Part shown: positions 9,749 through 18,621 of the stretch, one piece after another
Layout: every line of letters starts with the position of its first letter
Position numbering within the stretch: the first letter of the stretch is position 1
Assembly (NCBI GenBank): GCA_029880855.1
Contig: JAOUNS010000004.1
Coordinates: 124,001 to 188,000 of the forward strand
Direction: 5' to 3'
Source: Gammaproteobacteria bacterium
GTDB lineage: Bacteria > Pseudomonadota > Gammaproteobacteria > UBA6429 > Thiohalophilaceae
Length of the DNA: 64,000 bases
Program-made: the position numbers and the translations under genes
The notes under the pieces: model-generated
What the model was told of the DNA's origin: nothing
The model's database searches: none
Seen by the model: only the letters and a program-made list of their open reading frames with translations

Positions 9749-9997
9749 TCAGCCTGTCATACGAAACGCCATACGCCCCTGCACCGGAAAAGTCAGTATG
9801 CCCTGTCGGCGTCGTTGCTCACGGATCACCAGTTTGCCGGCGCGATATCCTTCCCGAAACGAGAGTTTCAGGTGCTCAACCCTGGTTAACTGTTTTCCTT
9901 CCAGTGCATGCAGGAAACCGGCGCGAAAGCGTTGTTCGATCAAATGACCCGGGATTTTGATACCCAGTTCCATTGGCGTTGGATATGTGAATGCCAT
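9749..9997 (-). CDS. Small basic hypothetical protein (82 aa)
   Basis: A strong ribosome-binding site (AAAGGAGG) lies just before the ATG, which supports a real gene. The protein is basic (FREGYRAGKLVIREQRRRQG) and soluble, starting MAFTYPTPMELGIKIPGH. No family recognised. It is a single-gene unit between msrA and the exported methyltransferase gene. Confidence 0.65.
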   Translation of the reverse strand: MAFTYPTPMELGIKIPGHLIEQRFRAGFLHALEGKQLTRVEHLKLSFREGYRAGKLVIREQRRRQGILTFPVQGRMAFRMTG

Positions 9998-10213
9998 GTT
10001 GCCTCCTTTTAATGTCCTTCATACTTTTAATATGTCGGACAAATTGCAAAATGGCTTTAATCAGGGATATATCCGGCCATATACGCACCAGAACAGTGCT
10101 GTTGGTGATCGGTGTAGCTGATGATGCGAAAAATGTCTGTACTTGTTCTTAAAATATACTGATGAGAAACACACACAAAGTTTATTTTATAAAGACACGA
10201 TGCAGTACATCGC

Positions 10214-10891
10214 TCACACTTTGACAAACTCAAGGAAATAATTTTCCTGCAACAGGTCATGCTCCTTCTGCAGTTTAAAACCGGCCGCTTCAATTTCCCT
10301 GATCACCGTGTTTCTATCTGCCCGTACATGTCCCATCACCCAGTCGGAACTGACTCCCGCTTGCTTGCGGTAATCGATAATCACCAGTCGGCCGTTTTTC
10401 TTCAGCGCCTGATGCAGGGAACGCAACATGGCTTGCGGGTATTCAAAGTGATGATAGGTATCACAGACAAAGGCCAGATCAATACTGTTGGATGACAGGC
10501 CGCTGCTTTTGTCTGAATTGACAATGGCCGTGATATTGTTCAACCCCTGTTGCCTGCTGATGCGTTTGATATTCTCGACAAACCCCGCCGAGATATCCAC
10601 CGCATAGACTTTACCTGTCGGTCCCACCTCAAGAGCAAAGGCTTTGCTGAACAAGCCGGTCCCGGCCCCGATGTCCGCCACCTGCATGCCGGGTTTTAAT
10701 TGCAAGGTTGCGACAATCTCTTCGCGCAGGTCATAGACCTCGCGCCCTTCACTTTCAAAGCGCCGCACCCAGAGATCGAAATCAGGGTTTTCATAATGGC
10801 GGTTAATCCCCGGACTGACACTTTGTTCAACGGCAAAACAAGGCTGGCCAAGGGCTGTCAGTAATAACAGGAGCAGTGATAGCGGTCGCAT
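10214..10891 (-). CDS. Exported class I SAM-dependent methyltransferase-like protein
   Basis: 225 residues from the ATG at 10891; the frame extends 12 codons further but this Met begins a good signal peptide (MRPLSLLLLLLTALGQPCFA). The mature part has the SAM-binding loop VADIGAGTGLFSKAFA, the acidic strand-2 end VYAVDIS, and a strand-4 region DLAFVCDTYHHFEYP. This is a normal class I fold, but its export is odd because SAM is cytosolic. It could be a periplasmic binding protein of that fold or be retained at the membrane. Substrate unknown. Confidence 0.8.
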   Translation of the reverse strand: MRPLSLLLLLLTALGQPCFAVEQSVSPGINRHYENPDFDLWVRRFESEGREVYDLREEIVATLQLKPGMQVADIGAGTGLFSKAFALEVGPTGKVYAVDISAGFVENIKRISRQQGLNNITAIVNSDKSSGLSSNSIDLAFVCDTYHHFEYPQAMLRSLHQALKKNGRLVIIDYRKQAGVSSDWVMGHVRADRNTVIREIEAAGFKLQKEHDLLQENYFLEFVKV

Positions 10892-10940
10892 ATCGTGTTT
10901 TCCTTTCCGGGTTAGCATGGCCGGCAAGAGGAGTTCAACC

Positions 10941-11082
10941 AGAATCTATCTCAAAATGTCGTGAGCGCAGGTGAGACAAGGCTATAATGAACGATAAAGC
11001 GGAATTTACACGTAGTAAATGAGCATTTTGAGTTCATTATTAACGCCGTATCACCAAGCGCAACAATTTTGAGACAGGTTCT
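10941..11082. repeat. MITE-like near-complete palindrome
   Basis: A 142-bp element whose two halves are imperfect inverted copies. It begins AGAATCTATCTCAAAAT and its last 17 bases reverse-complement to AGAACCTGTCTCAAAAT; inner segments AATGAAC / GTTCATT and TTTACAC / TAGTAAA also pair. No coding capacity. It ends 11 nt before the start codon of the DUF819 gene, so it would form most of that gene's leader. The form is that of a non-autonomous transposon-derived repeat; the cognate transposase is not in this window. Confidence 0.7.
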
Positions 11083-11093
11083 ATATTAATAGC

Positions 11094-12239
11094 ATGCAAA
11101 CCACCATTATCACAGCAAATCAAAGCTGGGCCTTGTGGGCGATCCTGTTCAGCAGCGCCGCCATCGGCCTGTGGGCCGAGCGAACCCGGCTCGGCTCCAA
11201 ACTGTCGGGCGCCATGATCACCATGTTGATCGCCTTTGCCCTCTCCAACCTCAAGATCATCCCCGCAACGGCAGCGGCGTATGTGCAGATCCGGGATCTG
11301 CTGGTTCCCCTGGCCATTCCCCTGCTGCTGGTGCAGGCGGATCTGCGCCGTCTTTTTATTGAAGCGGGTCCCACCTTGCTGGCCTTTATGATAGGGGCGG
11401 CGGGCACCATACTGGGGGCATTACTGGCCTGGTATATCCTGCCGCTGGGTGATCAGGCCTGGCAATTGGCGGCGGTGTTTACCGCAACGTATATCGGTGG
11501 TTCGATCAATTACGCCGCCACAGCCAAGGCGGTGGGTTTACACAACCCCGACCTGCTCAGTGCCGGTCTCGCCGCCGACAACCTGATGATGACGGTCTAT
11601 TTTCTGATCCTGTTTACCTTGCCCTCCCTCTATCGCCTGCGGTCCCGGTTCAATGAACGACCGCAACGGCATCGTACCGCCACCGAGATCATCCTCAAGC
11701 GGGAGAGTCACACCGGGGAACGGATCAATCTGCCCGGCATCACCAGCGCACTGGCACTGGGCCTGGTGATCTGCGCCGCCGGTTTTGAACTGGAAAAACT
11801 GCTTGGCTATCCGGGCAGCGCCATCCTGTTGATCACCCTGCTCAGCGTCATTATCGCCAACCTGTTCAGCGGCGTTATGCTTCGGCTGGATGGCGCACCG
11901 GAAATCGGCACCCTGTTCATGCAGGTCTTTTTTGCTTCCATCGGGGCAAGTGCCAACATCGCCGCCGTCCTCAAGGTCGGCCCAATCCTGCTCGCCCTGG
12001 CCGCCGTGATCCTGACCGTACACCTGCTGGTTATCCTCATCGCCGGCAAATACGCCGGTCTCAGCCTGCCGGAGATCGTCATCGCCTCCAACGCCAACAT
12101 GGGCGGGCCGACCACCGCCGCCGCCATGGCCACGGCACGGCGCTGGGAAGCACTGGTGGTACCGGCCATCCTCTGCGGCACGCTGGGCTATGCACTGGGC
12201 AGTTTTATCGGCATCGGTGTCGGTAACCTGTTACACTAA
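11094..12239 (+). CDS. DUF819-family integral membrane protein
   Basis: 381 residues with about ten hydrophobic helices. The family pattern is clear in LPLAIPLLLVQADLRRL, then a TYIGGSINYAATAKAVG segment and SNANMGGPTTAAAMA near the C-terminus. These resemble YjcL-like transporters related in layout to secondary carriers such as gluconate or citrate permeases. Substrate is unknown. The gene starts 11 nt after a MITE-like palindrome and has no visible Shine-Dalgarno sequence, which may affect its expression. hrpA follows after 45 bp. Confidence 0.85.
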   Translation: MQTTIITANQSWALWAILFSSAAIGLWAERTRLGSKLSGAMITMLIAFALSNLKIIPATAAAYVQIRDLLVPLAIPLLLVQADLRRLFIEAGPTLLAFMIGAAGTILGALLAWYILPLGDQAWQLAAVFTATYIGGSINYAATAKAVGLHNPDLLSAGLAADNLMMTVYFLILFTLPSLYRLRSRFNERPQRHRTATEIILKRESHTGERINLPGITSALALGLVICAAGFELEKLLGYPGSAILLITLLSVIIANLFSGVMLRLDGAPEIGTLFMQVFFASIGASANIAAVLKVGPILLALAAVILTVHLLVILIAGKYAGLSLPEIVIASNANMGGPTTAAAMATARRWEALVVPAILCGTLGYALGSFIGIGVGNLLH

Positions 12240-12284
12240 ACGCGCTATTATTCACCCTTCGTTTCAAGATTACCCGTAACCGCA

Positions 12285-15200
12285 ATGTCCAGACTGCTGC
12301 ACGAACTGGCAGATTCCATTCCCCAATGTCTCTGCGCTGATCAGCACCGATTGTCGCGTCGGCTGGCGGATCTGCGTCGTGAAAAAAAACCGGATGATGC
12401 ACGGCTCACAACGTTACAGACCGATGTGCTGGCCTCCATGCAAAAAGTGCAACAACGCCAAACGGCGCGTCCGACTGTCAGCTACCCGGAAGAACTGCCG
12501 GTCAGTGGCAGCCGTGATGAGATCAAACAGGCAATTTCAGATCATCAGGTGGTGATCATCTGTGGTGAAACCGGTTCCGGCAAGACCACCCAGTTGCCCA
12601 AGATATGTCTTGAGCTGGGACGCGGTACAAAAGGTTTGATCGGCCATACCCAGCCACGCCGTCTGGCGGCGCGCAGTGTGGCGGCCCGTATCGCCGAAGA
12701 ACTCCAGTGTGAACTGGGCACCCATGTGGGTTACAAGGTCCGTTTCAAGGATCGGGTCAGTGCGCAAAGCTATATCAAATTAATGACCGACGGTATTCTG
12801 CTGGCCGAGATCCAGCAGGATCGTTTCCTGAATCAATATGACACACTGATCATCGATGAAGCCCATGAACGCAGTCTCAACATCGACTTTCTGCTGGGTT
12901 ATCTGCAACGCCTGTTATCCAAACGGCCTGAACTGAAACTCATCATCACCTCCGCCACCATTGATCCGGAACGCTTCGCTCATCACTTCAACCATGCGCC
13001 GATCATCAATGTCTCCGGTCGCACGTATCCGGTGGAAGTCCGTTATCGTCCATTGTTAAACGACGATGAAGACAGCAAGGATCGTGACATGCACACAGCG
13101 ATCCTGGACGCGGTGGATGAACTGGAACGGGAAGGACCGGGTGATATCCTGGTGTTTCTCAGTGGTGAGCGGGAGATCCGCAACACCGCCGAGGCCTTGC
13201 GCAAACACCATCCGCCACAAACCGAAATCCTGCCGCTGTTTGCGCGACTGAGTGCGGCCGAACAGAGTCGCATATTTCAACCCCATCAGGGCCGACGCAT
13301 TATTCTCTCCACCAATGTGGCGGAAACCTCGCTCACCGTACCCGGCATTCGTTTTGTGATCGATACCGGACTGGTGCGCATGAGTCGCTACAGTTATCGA
13401 ACCAAGGTCCAGCGGCTGCCCATTGAAAAGGTCTCACAGGCCGGTGCCAATCAACGCAAGGGCCGCTGCGGTCGTGTCAGTGCCGGTATCTGTATTCGCC
13501 TGTATGACGAAGAGGATTTCAATAACCGCCCCCTGTTCACGGAACCCGAAATACTGCGCACCAATCTGGCCAGTGTTATTTTGCAGATGATGTCATTACA
13601 GCTGGGTGATATTGAAGCCTTTCCCTTTGTGGATGCGCCTGACCCGCGCTATATCAAGGATGGCTACCGACTGCTGGAAGAACTGCAGGCGATCGATCAG
13701 CAACGCATCAATCAAACCGGTCGTGCCCTGGCCCGCTTCCCTGTCGATCCCCGACTGGCGCGGATCATTCTGGCGGCGGCCCAGTATGGCGCCCTGCACG
13801 AGATCCTGATCATCACCGCCGCGCTGAGTATTCAGGACCCGCGTGAGCGTCCCATGGACAAACAACAGCAGGCCGATGAAGCGCGGGATAAATTTCAGGA
13901 TGAACAATCGGATTTTCTGGCGTTGCTCAATGTGTGGAATTTTTATACCGAACAACGCAAACACCTCAGTCAAAACAAACTGCGTAAACTGTGCAAGCAG
14001 AACTTTCTCTCCTACGTCCGCATGGAAGAGTGGCGCGACATTCATCAGCAACTGCACAGCCTGTGTGGCGAGTTGAAGATGGCGATCAACAGTGAACCGG
14101 CCGGTTACGACAATATCCATCAATCACTGTTGAGCGGTTTTCTGTCCCATATCGGCCTGAAGGATGAGGAACAGGGTTATCACGGTGCGCGCAACAGCAA
14201 GTTCATGATCTTCCCAGGTTCCGGCCTGCAAAAAAAACGGCCCAAGTGGATCATGGCCGCCTCACTCATGGAAACCACACGCCTGTATGGCCTCACCGTT
14301 GCCCAAATAAAACCCGAATGGATCGAACAACAGGCCCAACACCTGCTCAATCGCAGTTACAGTGAAGCCCATTGGGAAAAACGCCCGGCCCAGGTCGCGG
14401 CGTTTGAAAAGACCAGCCTGTATGGCCTGATCATCAACCCCAAACGACTCGTTAACTATGGTCCGATCAATCCGGTGGAAGCACGGGATATCTTTATTCG
14501 CGAGGCCCTGGCCTATCGTCAATACAACACCAGTGCAGCGTTTTATCTGCACAACAGCACACTGATTGACGAAGTCGAAGAGCTGGAACACAAGTCACGG
14601 CGTCAGGATATTCTGATCGATGCCGAAACCCTCTACCGGTTTTATGAGGAACGCATCCCGACCGGGATATACAGCGGCAAGCACTTTGAAAAGTGGCGCA
14701 AGGAAGCGGAACGTGACAACCCGCAGTTGCTGTTTGTGGACAAGGACTATTTGATGCAACACGCAGCGGAACATGTCACGGACCAACAGTTTCCCAAAAC
14801 ACTCTCGATCAACGGTGTGCAACTGGCGCTGGATTATCATTTCGAACCCGGCCATCCCGCCGATGGCGTCACACTGAATGTCCCGTTACCGCTGCTGAAT
14901 CAACTGCACAGTGAACAGTTTGACTGGCTGGTACCGGGGCTGTTGAAGGAAAAGATCACCCTGCTGATCAAAAGCCTGCCGAAACAATTGCGCCGCAACT
15001 TTGTCCCGGCGCCGGATTTCGCAGCGGCTTGCATACAGGCCATGCAACCGGATGGTCGTGCATTGCTACCTGTCCTGAGCCAAACCCTGCACCGCATCAC
15101 CGGCATTGAAGTGCCTCTCGCCAGCTGGCAACCGGATAGCCTGCCCGCTCATCTGTTGATGAACTATCGCATCCTAGATGCCAGGGGCAAACAACTGGAT

Positions 15201-16142
15201 CTGGGCCGTGATCTGGCGGCATTGCAACAGGAATATCGTTCCCAGGTGAGTGAACAGTTCTCCACCGCCATGCAGTGGGAGATTGAACAGGATGGATTAA
15301 TCGAATGGAGTTGCCCCGATCTGCCGGAGCACCTCGAACTCAAACAACAGGGCATGGAGATCCGGGGCTTTCCCGCGCTGGTGGATGAAAAAGAGAGTGT
15401 GGCGATCCGGGTGTTTGATAATCCACAACTGGCCAAATCAAAACATCGCAAAGGCTTAAAACGCTTGTTCATGTTGCAACTGCAACAACCCATCAAGTAT
15501 TTGCAGAAGAACCTGCCCGGTATTCAGCAACTGTGTCTGCACTATGCCCCGGTGGGTAAATGCGATGATTTGAAACAGGACATCATCGAAGCCGCCATTG
15601 AGCGACTCTTCCTGCCGGAAGGAAGCAATATACGCAGTCAACAGGCCTTCGAAGAACAACTGGAACAGGGCAAACCACAACTGATCACCACCGCCACGGC
15701 AATCTGCCAGATCATCGCGGATGTCTTGCCGCGCTTTCATGCCATTCGCAAACAGATCGGCGGCCGACTCTCACCCGCCATGCTGGATGCAGTACAGGAT
15801 ATCAAAAGTCAGTTACAACACCTGATCACCCCCGGCTTTGTGCGCAACACACCGGAACCGTGGTTATCACAACTGCCGCGCTACCTGAAAGCCATCGAAA
15901 CCCGCCTCCACAAACTGACCCAGGACCCCAACCGGGATCGAAAACAGACCGCAACTATCAATAAATACCAACGACTCTATCTCGATCACCTGGACACGTA
16001 TCAGGACAAAGAAAGTTTTGTGGAATACCGCTGGATGCTGGAAGAACTGCGCGTCTCCCTGTTTGCGCAGGAACTGAAAACCTTCAAACCGGTTTCACCG
16101 GAACGGGTGGAGAAACTTTGGCAAGCGGTCACCAAACAGTAA
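12285..16142 (+). CDS. hrpA: ATP-dependent RNA helicase HrpA
   Basis: 1285 residues, near the normal length for HrpA. Walker A (GETGSGKTTQ) is at about 93-102, the DEAH box (IIDEAHERS) at about 189-197, and SATI plus the QRKGRCGR motif VI follow. The helicase-associated domains and the long C-terminal DUF3418 region are present to the end. This family unwinds RNA and has been linked to ribosome rescue. The gene is complete and uninterrupted. No Shine-Dalgarno sequence precedes the ATG. Confidence 0.97.
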   Translation: MSRLLHELADSIPQCLCADQHRLSRRLADLRREKKPDDARLTTLQTDVLASMQKVQQRQTARPTVSYPEELPVSGSRDEIKQAISDHQVVIICGETGSGKTTQLPKICLELGRGTKGLIGHTQPRRLAARSVAARIAEELQCELGTHVGYKVRFKDRVSAQSYIKLMTDGILLAEIQQDRFLNQYDTLIIDEAHERSLNIDFLLGYLQRLLSKRPELKLIITSATIDPERFAHHFNHAPIINVSGRTYPVEVRYRPLLNDDEDSKDRDMHTAILDAVDELEREGPGDILVFLSGEREIRNTAEALRKHHPPQTEILPLFARLSAAEQSRIFQPHQGRRIILSTNVAETSLTVPGIRFVIDTGLVRMSRYSYRTKVQRLPIEKVSQAGANQRKGRCGRVSAGICIRLYDEEDFNNRPLFTEPEILRTNLASVILQMMSLQLGDIEAFPFVDAPDPRYIKDGYRLLEELQAIDQQRINQTGRALARFPVDPRLARIILAAAQYGALHEILIITAALSIQDPRERPMDKQQQADEARDKFQDEQSDFLALLNVWNFYTEQRKHLSQNKLRKLCKQNFLSYVRMEEWRDIHQQLHSLCGELKMAINSEPAGYDNIHQSLLSGFLSHIGLKDEEQGYHGARNSKFMIFPGSGLQKKRPKWIMAASLMETTRLYGLTVAQIKPEWIEQQAQHLLNRSYSEAHWEKRPAQVAAFEKTSLYGLIINPKRLVNYGPINPVEARDIFIREALAYRQYNTSAAFYLHNSTLIDEVEELEHKSRRQDILIDAETLYRFYEERIPTGIYSGKHFEKWRKEAERDNPQLLFVDKDYLMQHAAEHVTDQQFPKTLSINGVQLALDYHFEPGHPADGVTLNVPLPLLNQLHSEQFDWLVPGLLKEKITLLIKSLPKQLRRNFVPAPDFAAACIQAMQPDGRALLPVLSQTLHRITGIEVPLASWQPDSLPAHLLMNYRILDARGKQLDLGRDLAALQQEYRSQVSEQFSTAMQWEIEQDGLIEWSCPDLPEHLELKQQGMEIRGFPALVDEKESVAIRVFDNPQLAKSKHRKGLKRLFMLQLQQPIKYLQKNLPGIQQLCLHYAPVGKCDDLKQDIIEAAIERLFLPEGSNIRSQQAFEEQLEQGKPQLITTATAICQIIADVLPRFHAIRKQIGGRLSPAMLDAVQDIKSQLQHLITPGFVRNTPEPWLSQLPRYLKAIETRLHKLTQDPNRDRKQTATINKYQRLYLDHLDTYQDKESFVEYRWMLEELRVSLFAQELKTFKPVSPERVEKLWQAVTKQ

Positions 16143-16202
16143 CCGTAACCGACGGTGCATTCCGGTCACAATTTAGCAGACTGGTCTTTTGCACGTCATC
16201 GA

Positions 16203-16445
16203 TTAATGCCCACACACCCCACCGCCGCAACAACTGCCACAGGGCGGTGCGCTGCCCATGTTTCCGCCCTTCATCACCTGTCCACCGGTGGCAAGTTTGC
16301 GGATGTCGGTCCCGACAGGGGTATCACCGATGTCGATACCGGCCCGTTCGCACAGTTCTCCCCAGGTGAACAGTTTTTCATTCATTCCGTGTTTGACCTC
16401 GACCGTACGGCCGTTGGCATCGCAATGATAATCATAGGTTGGCAT
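16203..16445 (-). CDS. FmdB-type small zinc-ribbon-like protein with lost N-terminal cysteines
   Basis: 80 residues from the ATG at 16445, which has AAGGAG upstream. The N-terminus MPTYDYHCDANGRTVEV matches the FmdB family start, where a CxxC zinc knuckle is usual, but only one Cys remains (CDAN). The C-terminus ends in a Gly/Cys cluster (PPCGSCCGGGVCGH), also typical of the family. Likely a small putative regulatory or metal-handling protein of unknown target. The overall layout is otherwise intact. Confidence 0.75.
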   Translation of the reverse strand: MPTYDYHCDANGRTVEVKHGMNEKLFTWGELCERAGIDIGDTPVGTDIRKLATGGQVMKGGNMGSAPPCGSCCGGGVCGH

Positions 16446-16482
16446 GTGAATACTCCTTAAGTTCTGTGTACAGTCTTTATAT

Positions 16483-16660
16483 CTTTTAACGCAAAGGCGC
16501 AGAAGCGCAAAGAAAATATTATTCCCCACCTCGCAGGAGTGGGTTAAGGGTGAGATAAATGACCGTCACCCCTCATTTCACCGCCGCAGCAGATATGACA
16601 AAAAGATATTCGTCAATTAACTTTGCGCTTCTGCGCCTTTGCGTTGAGATATCTTTGTGT
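16483..16660. repeat. Intergenic inverted-repeat element (copy 2)
   Basis: AACGCAAAGGCGCAGAAGC with flanking bases at about 16489-16513 is repeated as an exact 25-bp inverted copy at about 16621-16645, and outward flanks (ATATCTTTT / GAGATATCTTTG) also pair roughly. The 107 bp between has no coding frame of note. The same core is found at 3513-3771, so this is a dispersed intergenic element. Confidence 0.7.
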
Positions 16661-16675
16661 CCTGGCGTTAAAATT

Positions 16676-17566
16676 TCAAGGTGGTGATACAATCGCCGCG
16701 GCATAGGAATGCCGTTTTGTTATATAGCCACTGTGCATAAACACATCCAGCAGGGTTTCGTAAGCGGTTTGGCTGATGGCCGGGTCAGGTGTCCAACAGC
16801 CCAGTTTCTGGTAGACACCCAGGGTATGGGTCAGCACGGTGCAGTCGATGGCGGGAAAGAAACCGGCGACCTTGTCGGCCAGTTCTTCCAGCGGCGCCTC
16901 GATGGTCCAGGCCCGTGCCTTGCGATAGGCCCGCATAAAGGCCCGCGCCATGTCGGTGTGCACCCACTCACGTGAGGCGCAAAGACTGCTGAAGGCCACC
17001 GGCCCGATGGCATCACCCACGGCGGCGGCCACATGGGCAATCCCGTCCTGTTCCATCTGTTGCGGTGCCGGGCCCTGTTGGTGAACAAAATCACCGCGCC
17101 CGCTGCGAAAGGCCTGATCGATGGCCGCCACATCACCGGCATCAATGACCTTGATTGCATCAAACGGGATACCTTGCCTGTGCAAGGCATATTTGAACAT
17201 GGCCAGCGGCTGGAAAAAGTGATCCACCAGCACCTCCTTGCCAATCAGGTCCTGCCAAACAAAATCAGCTTTGGGCTCACGCCCGGCGAGAAAGAATCCA
17301 TCCCGTTCATTGATTTGTGCGAAGTGTACGATATCCACCTCACGACCGGCTTCCAGATCAGCGAAACTGACTGCTGCCGCCGACTGGGCCAAATGAGTTT
17401 CTCCGCTGCGAATCGTGTCGACAACTGTGCGCCCCGGCGTCTGAACTTCGTAATGGGGCTCCAGTCCCTCATCGTGTAAATACCCGCCACTGATACAGAC
17501 CAATAACGGTGAATAAAACGCCGAATGGCGCAGGGACATGATATTGATGGGAGTCAGATCGGTCAT
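16676..17566 (-). CDS. NMT1/THI5-like substrate-binding protein, apparently cytoplasmic
   Basis: 296 residues with the periplasmic-binding-protein fold of the NMT1/ThiY/SsuA group: MSLRHSAFYSPLLVCISGGYLHDEGLEPHY start, GRTVVDTIRSGETHLAQSAAAVS, and a two-lobed layout. Unlike ABC-transporter partners it has no signal peptide or lipobox, and no permease or ATPase gene is close. It may be an enzyme or sensor of that fold. Its start overlaps the stop of the 74-residue gene upstream by 1 nt (TAATG), pointing to translational coupling. Confidence 0.8.
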   Translation of the reverse strand: MTDLTPINIMSLRHSAFYSPLLVCISGGYLHDEGLEPHYEVQTPGRTVVDTIRSGETHLAQSAAAVSFADLEAGREVDIVHFAQINERDGFFLAGREPKADFVWQDLIGKEVLVDHFFQPLAMFKYALHRQGIPFDAIKVIDAGDVAAIDQAFRSGRGDFVHQQGPAPQQMEQDGIAHVAAAVGDAIGPVAFSSLCASREWVHTDMARAFMRAYRKARAWTIEAPLEELADKVAGFFPAIDCTVLTHTLGVYQKLGCWTPDPAISQTAYETLLDVFMHSGYITKRHSYAAAIVSPP

Positions 17567-17790
17567 TAATCCAATGCCGGTCCGAGAATAAAATTAACGG
17601 TTTCAAAGCCGTGCTCTTCCAGCATGGTTTCGATATCGGCCCAGGTATAAGCAGGGTTCTCCTCCTCCACCGCGGCAATCAGGCCGACGACATGACGAAA
17701 CACTTCATGCGCTTCATAATCATCCGGAATACGGACCAGGCGAATCGCCGTGTTATCTTTGGCGGGCAGGATCATCAGATTGTCAGACAT
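17566..17790 (-). CDS. Small acidic hypothetical protein coupled to NMT1-like gene
   Basis: 74 residues from the ATG at 17790, which follows GAGGAGG at normal spacing; an upstream in-frame Met at 17814 is less likely. The product is acidic with LVRIPDDYEAHEVFRHVVGLIAAV at its core and no membrane segment. Family not recognised. The stop overlaps the NMT1-like start by 1 nt, so the two products are probably made in step and may work together. Confidence 0.75.
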   Translation of the reverse strand: MSDNLMILPAKDNTAIRLVRIPDDYEAHEVFRHVVGLIAAVEEENPAYTWADIETMLEEHGFETVNFILGPALD

Positions 17791-17870
17791 AGCGGCCTCC
17801 TCAAGCTTGCCCAATCTTAACCTGAAACCCGCGTCAATTTCACTGGTTGAATATTGAGGTTAATGCAGTA

Positions 17871-18617
17871 TTACAGCTGCCTGATATGGTATTTCAGGCG
17901 ACAGGTTTTCAGGCGGGTATTGAGGGCGGGGATATCGGCCAGGGTTTCACGCAGTTGCCGGCTGTCGGTGTGTTTGCGCAAGACGCTGACAATGGTGTTT
18001 TCAAACCCGGGCATATTCAACAAATATCCCGATGGAAAAGTCTTGCGCAGGTTTTTGTCCTGCAGATAGGCCGAGCTGTTGAGTTCCTGCCGGGTAATAA
18101 AATTACTCACCAGCACCCCTTTAGCGCTCAGGTGCGAGGCCAGCAGTTTGACCCACTTGCCGGTGGCCGGCACGGCACGAACCGGTTCACCGGATTCGCC
18201 GCCGCACAGGTCATCGATGATCATATCGAACGGCGGACCGGCATATTCAGACAGCCATTGCACGGCATCGGCCTGTACAAGCTCCACGTTCGCATGTTTG
18301 ACCTTGAAGAAGCGTTGCGCCACATAGAGATGCACCGGATCGAGTTCCACCCCGGTGATGCTGACCGGTTTGATGAAATGCAACAGTTGCTGGATCACGG
18401 CACCGCCGCCGACACCGAGTAATAACACATGCTTGATCTGATCCGGTCGGTAAAAGAAGGCGGGTAACATAAGCAGGTCCCAGATGTTGCCGGTGACCGG
18501 TTGATTGGGATTGTACTGGCTGTGGAATACGCCATTGGTATACAGGCGCACGGCCTTGCCGGCGTTACGCACTTCGTAACGGGTATCCGCCGTCTGTTTT
18601 TCCCATAACAGTGCCAT
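17871..18617 (-). CDS. Spermidine-synthase-like methyltransferase-fold protein
   Basis: 248 residues from the Met at 18617; a Met at 18641 would overlap the upstream gene. It has the Rossmann motif VLLLGVGGGAVIQQLL, the strand-2 acidic end ITGVELDP and a DMIIDDLCGG segment, as in SpeE-like proteins. The N-terminal beta-hairpin region of spermidine synthases is partly kept. It could be an aminopropyltransferase or a small methyltransferase; residues that decide polyamine binding are not clear. It directly follows a membrane-fused relative, so the two look like a functional pair. Confidence 0.8.
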   Translation of the reverse strand: MALLWEKQTADTRYEVRNAGKAVRLYTNGVFHSQYNPNQPVTGNIWDLLMLPAFFYRPDQIKHVLLLGVGGGAVIQQLLHFIKPVSITGVELDPVHLYVAQRFFKVKHANVELVQADAVQWLSEYAGPPFDMIIDDLCGGESGEPVRAVPATGKWVKLLASHLSAKGVLVSNFITRQELNSSAYLQDKNLRKTFPSGYLLNMPGFENTIVSVLRKHTDSRQLRETLADIPALNTRLKTCRLKYHIRQL

Positions 18618-18621
18618 CACA

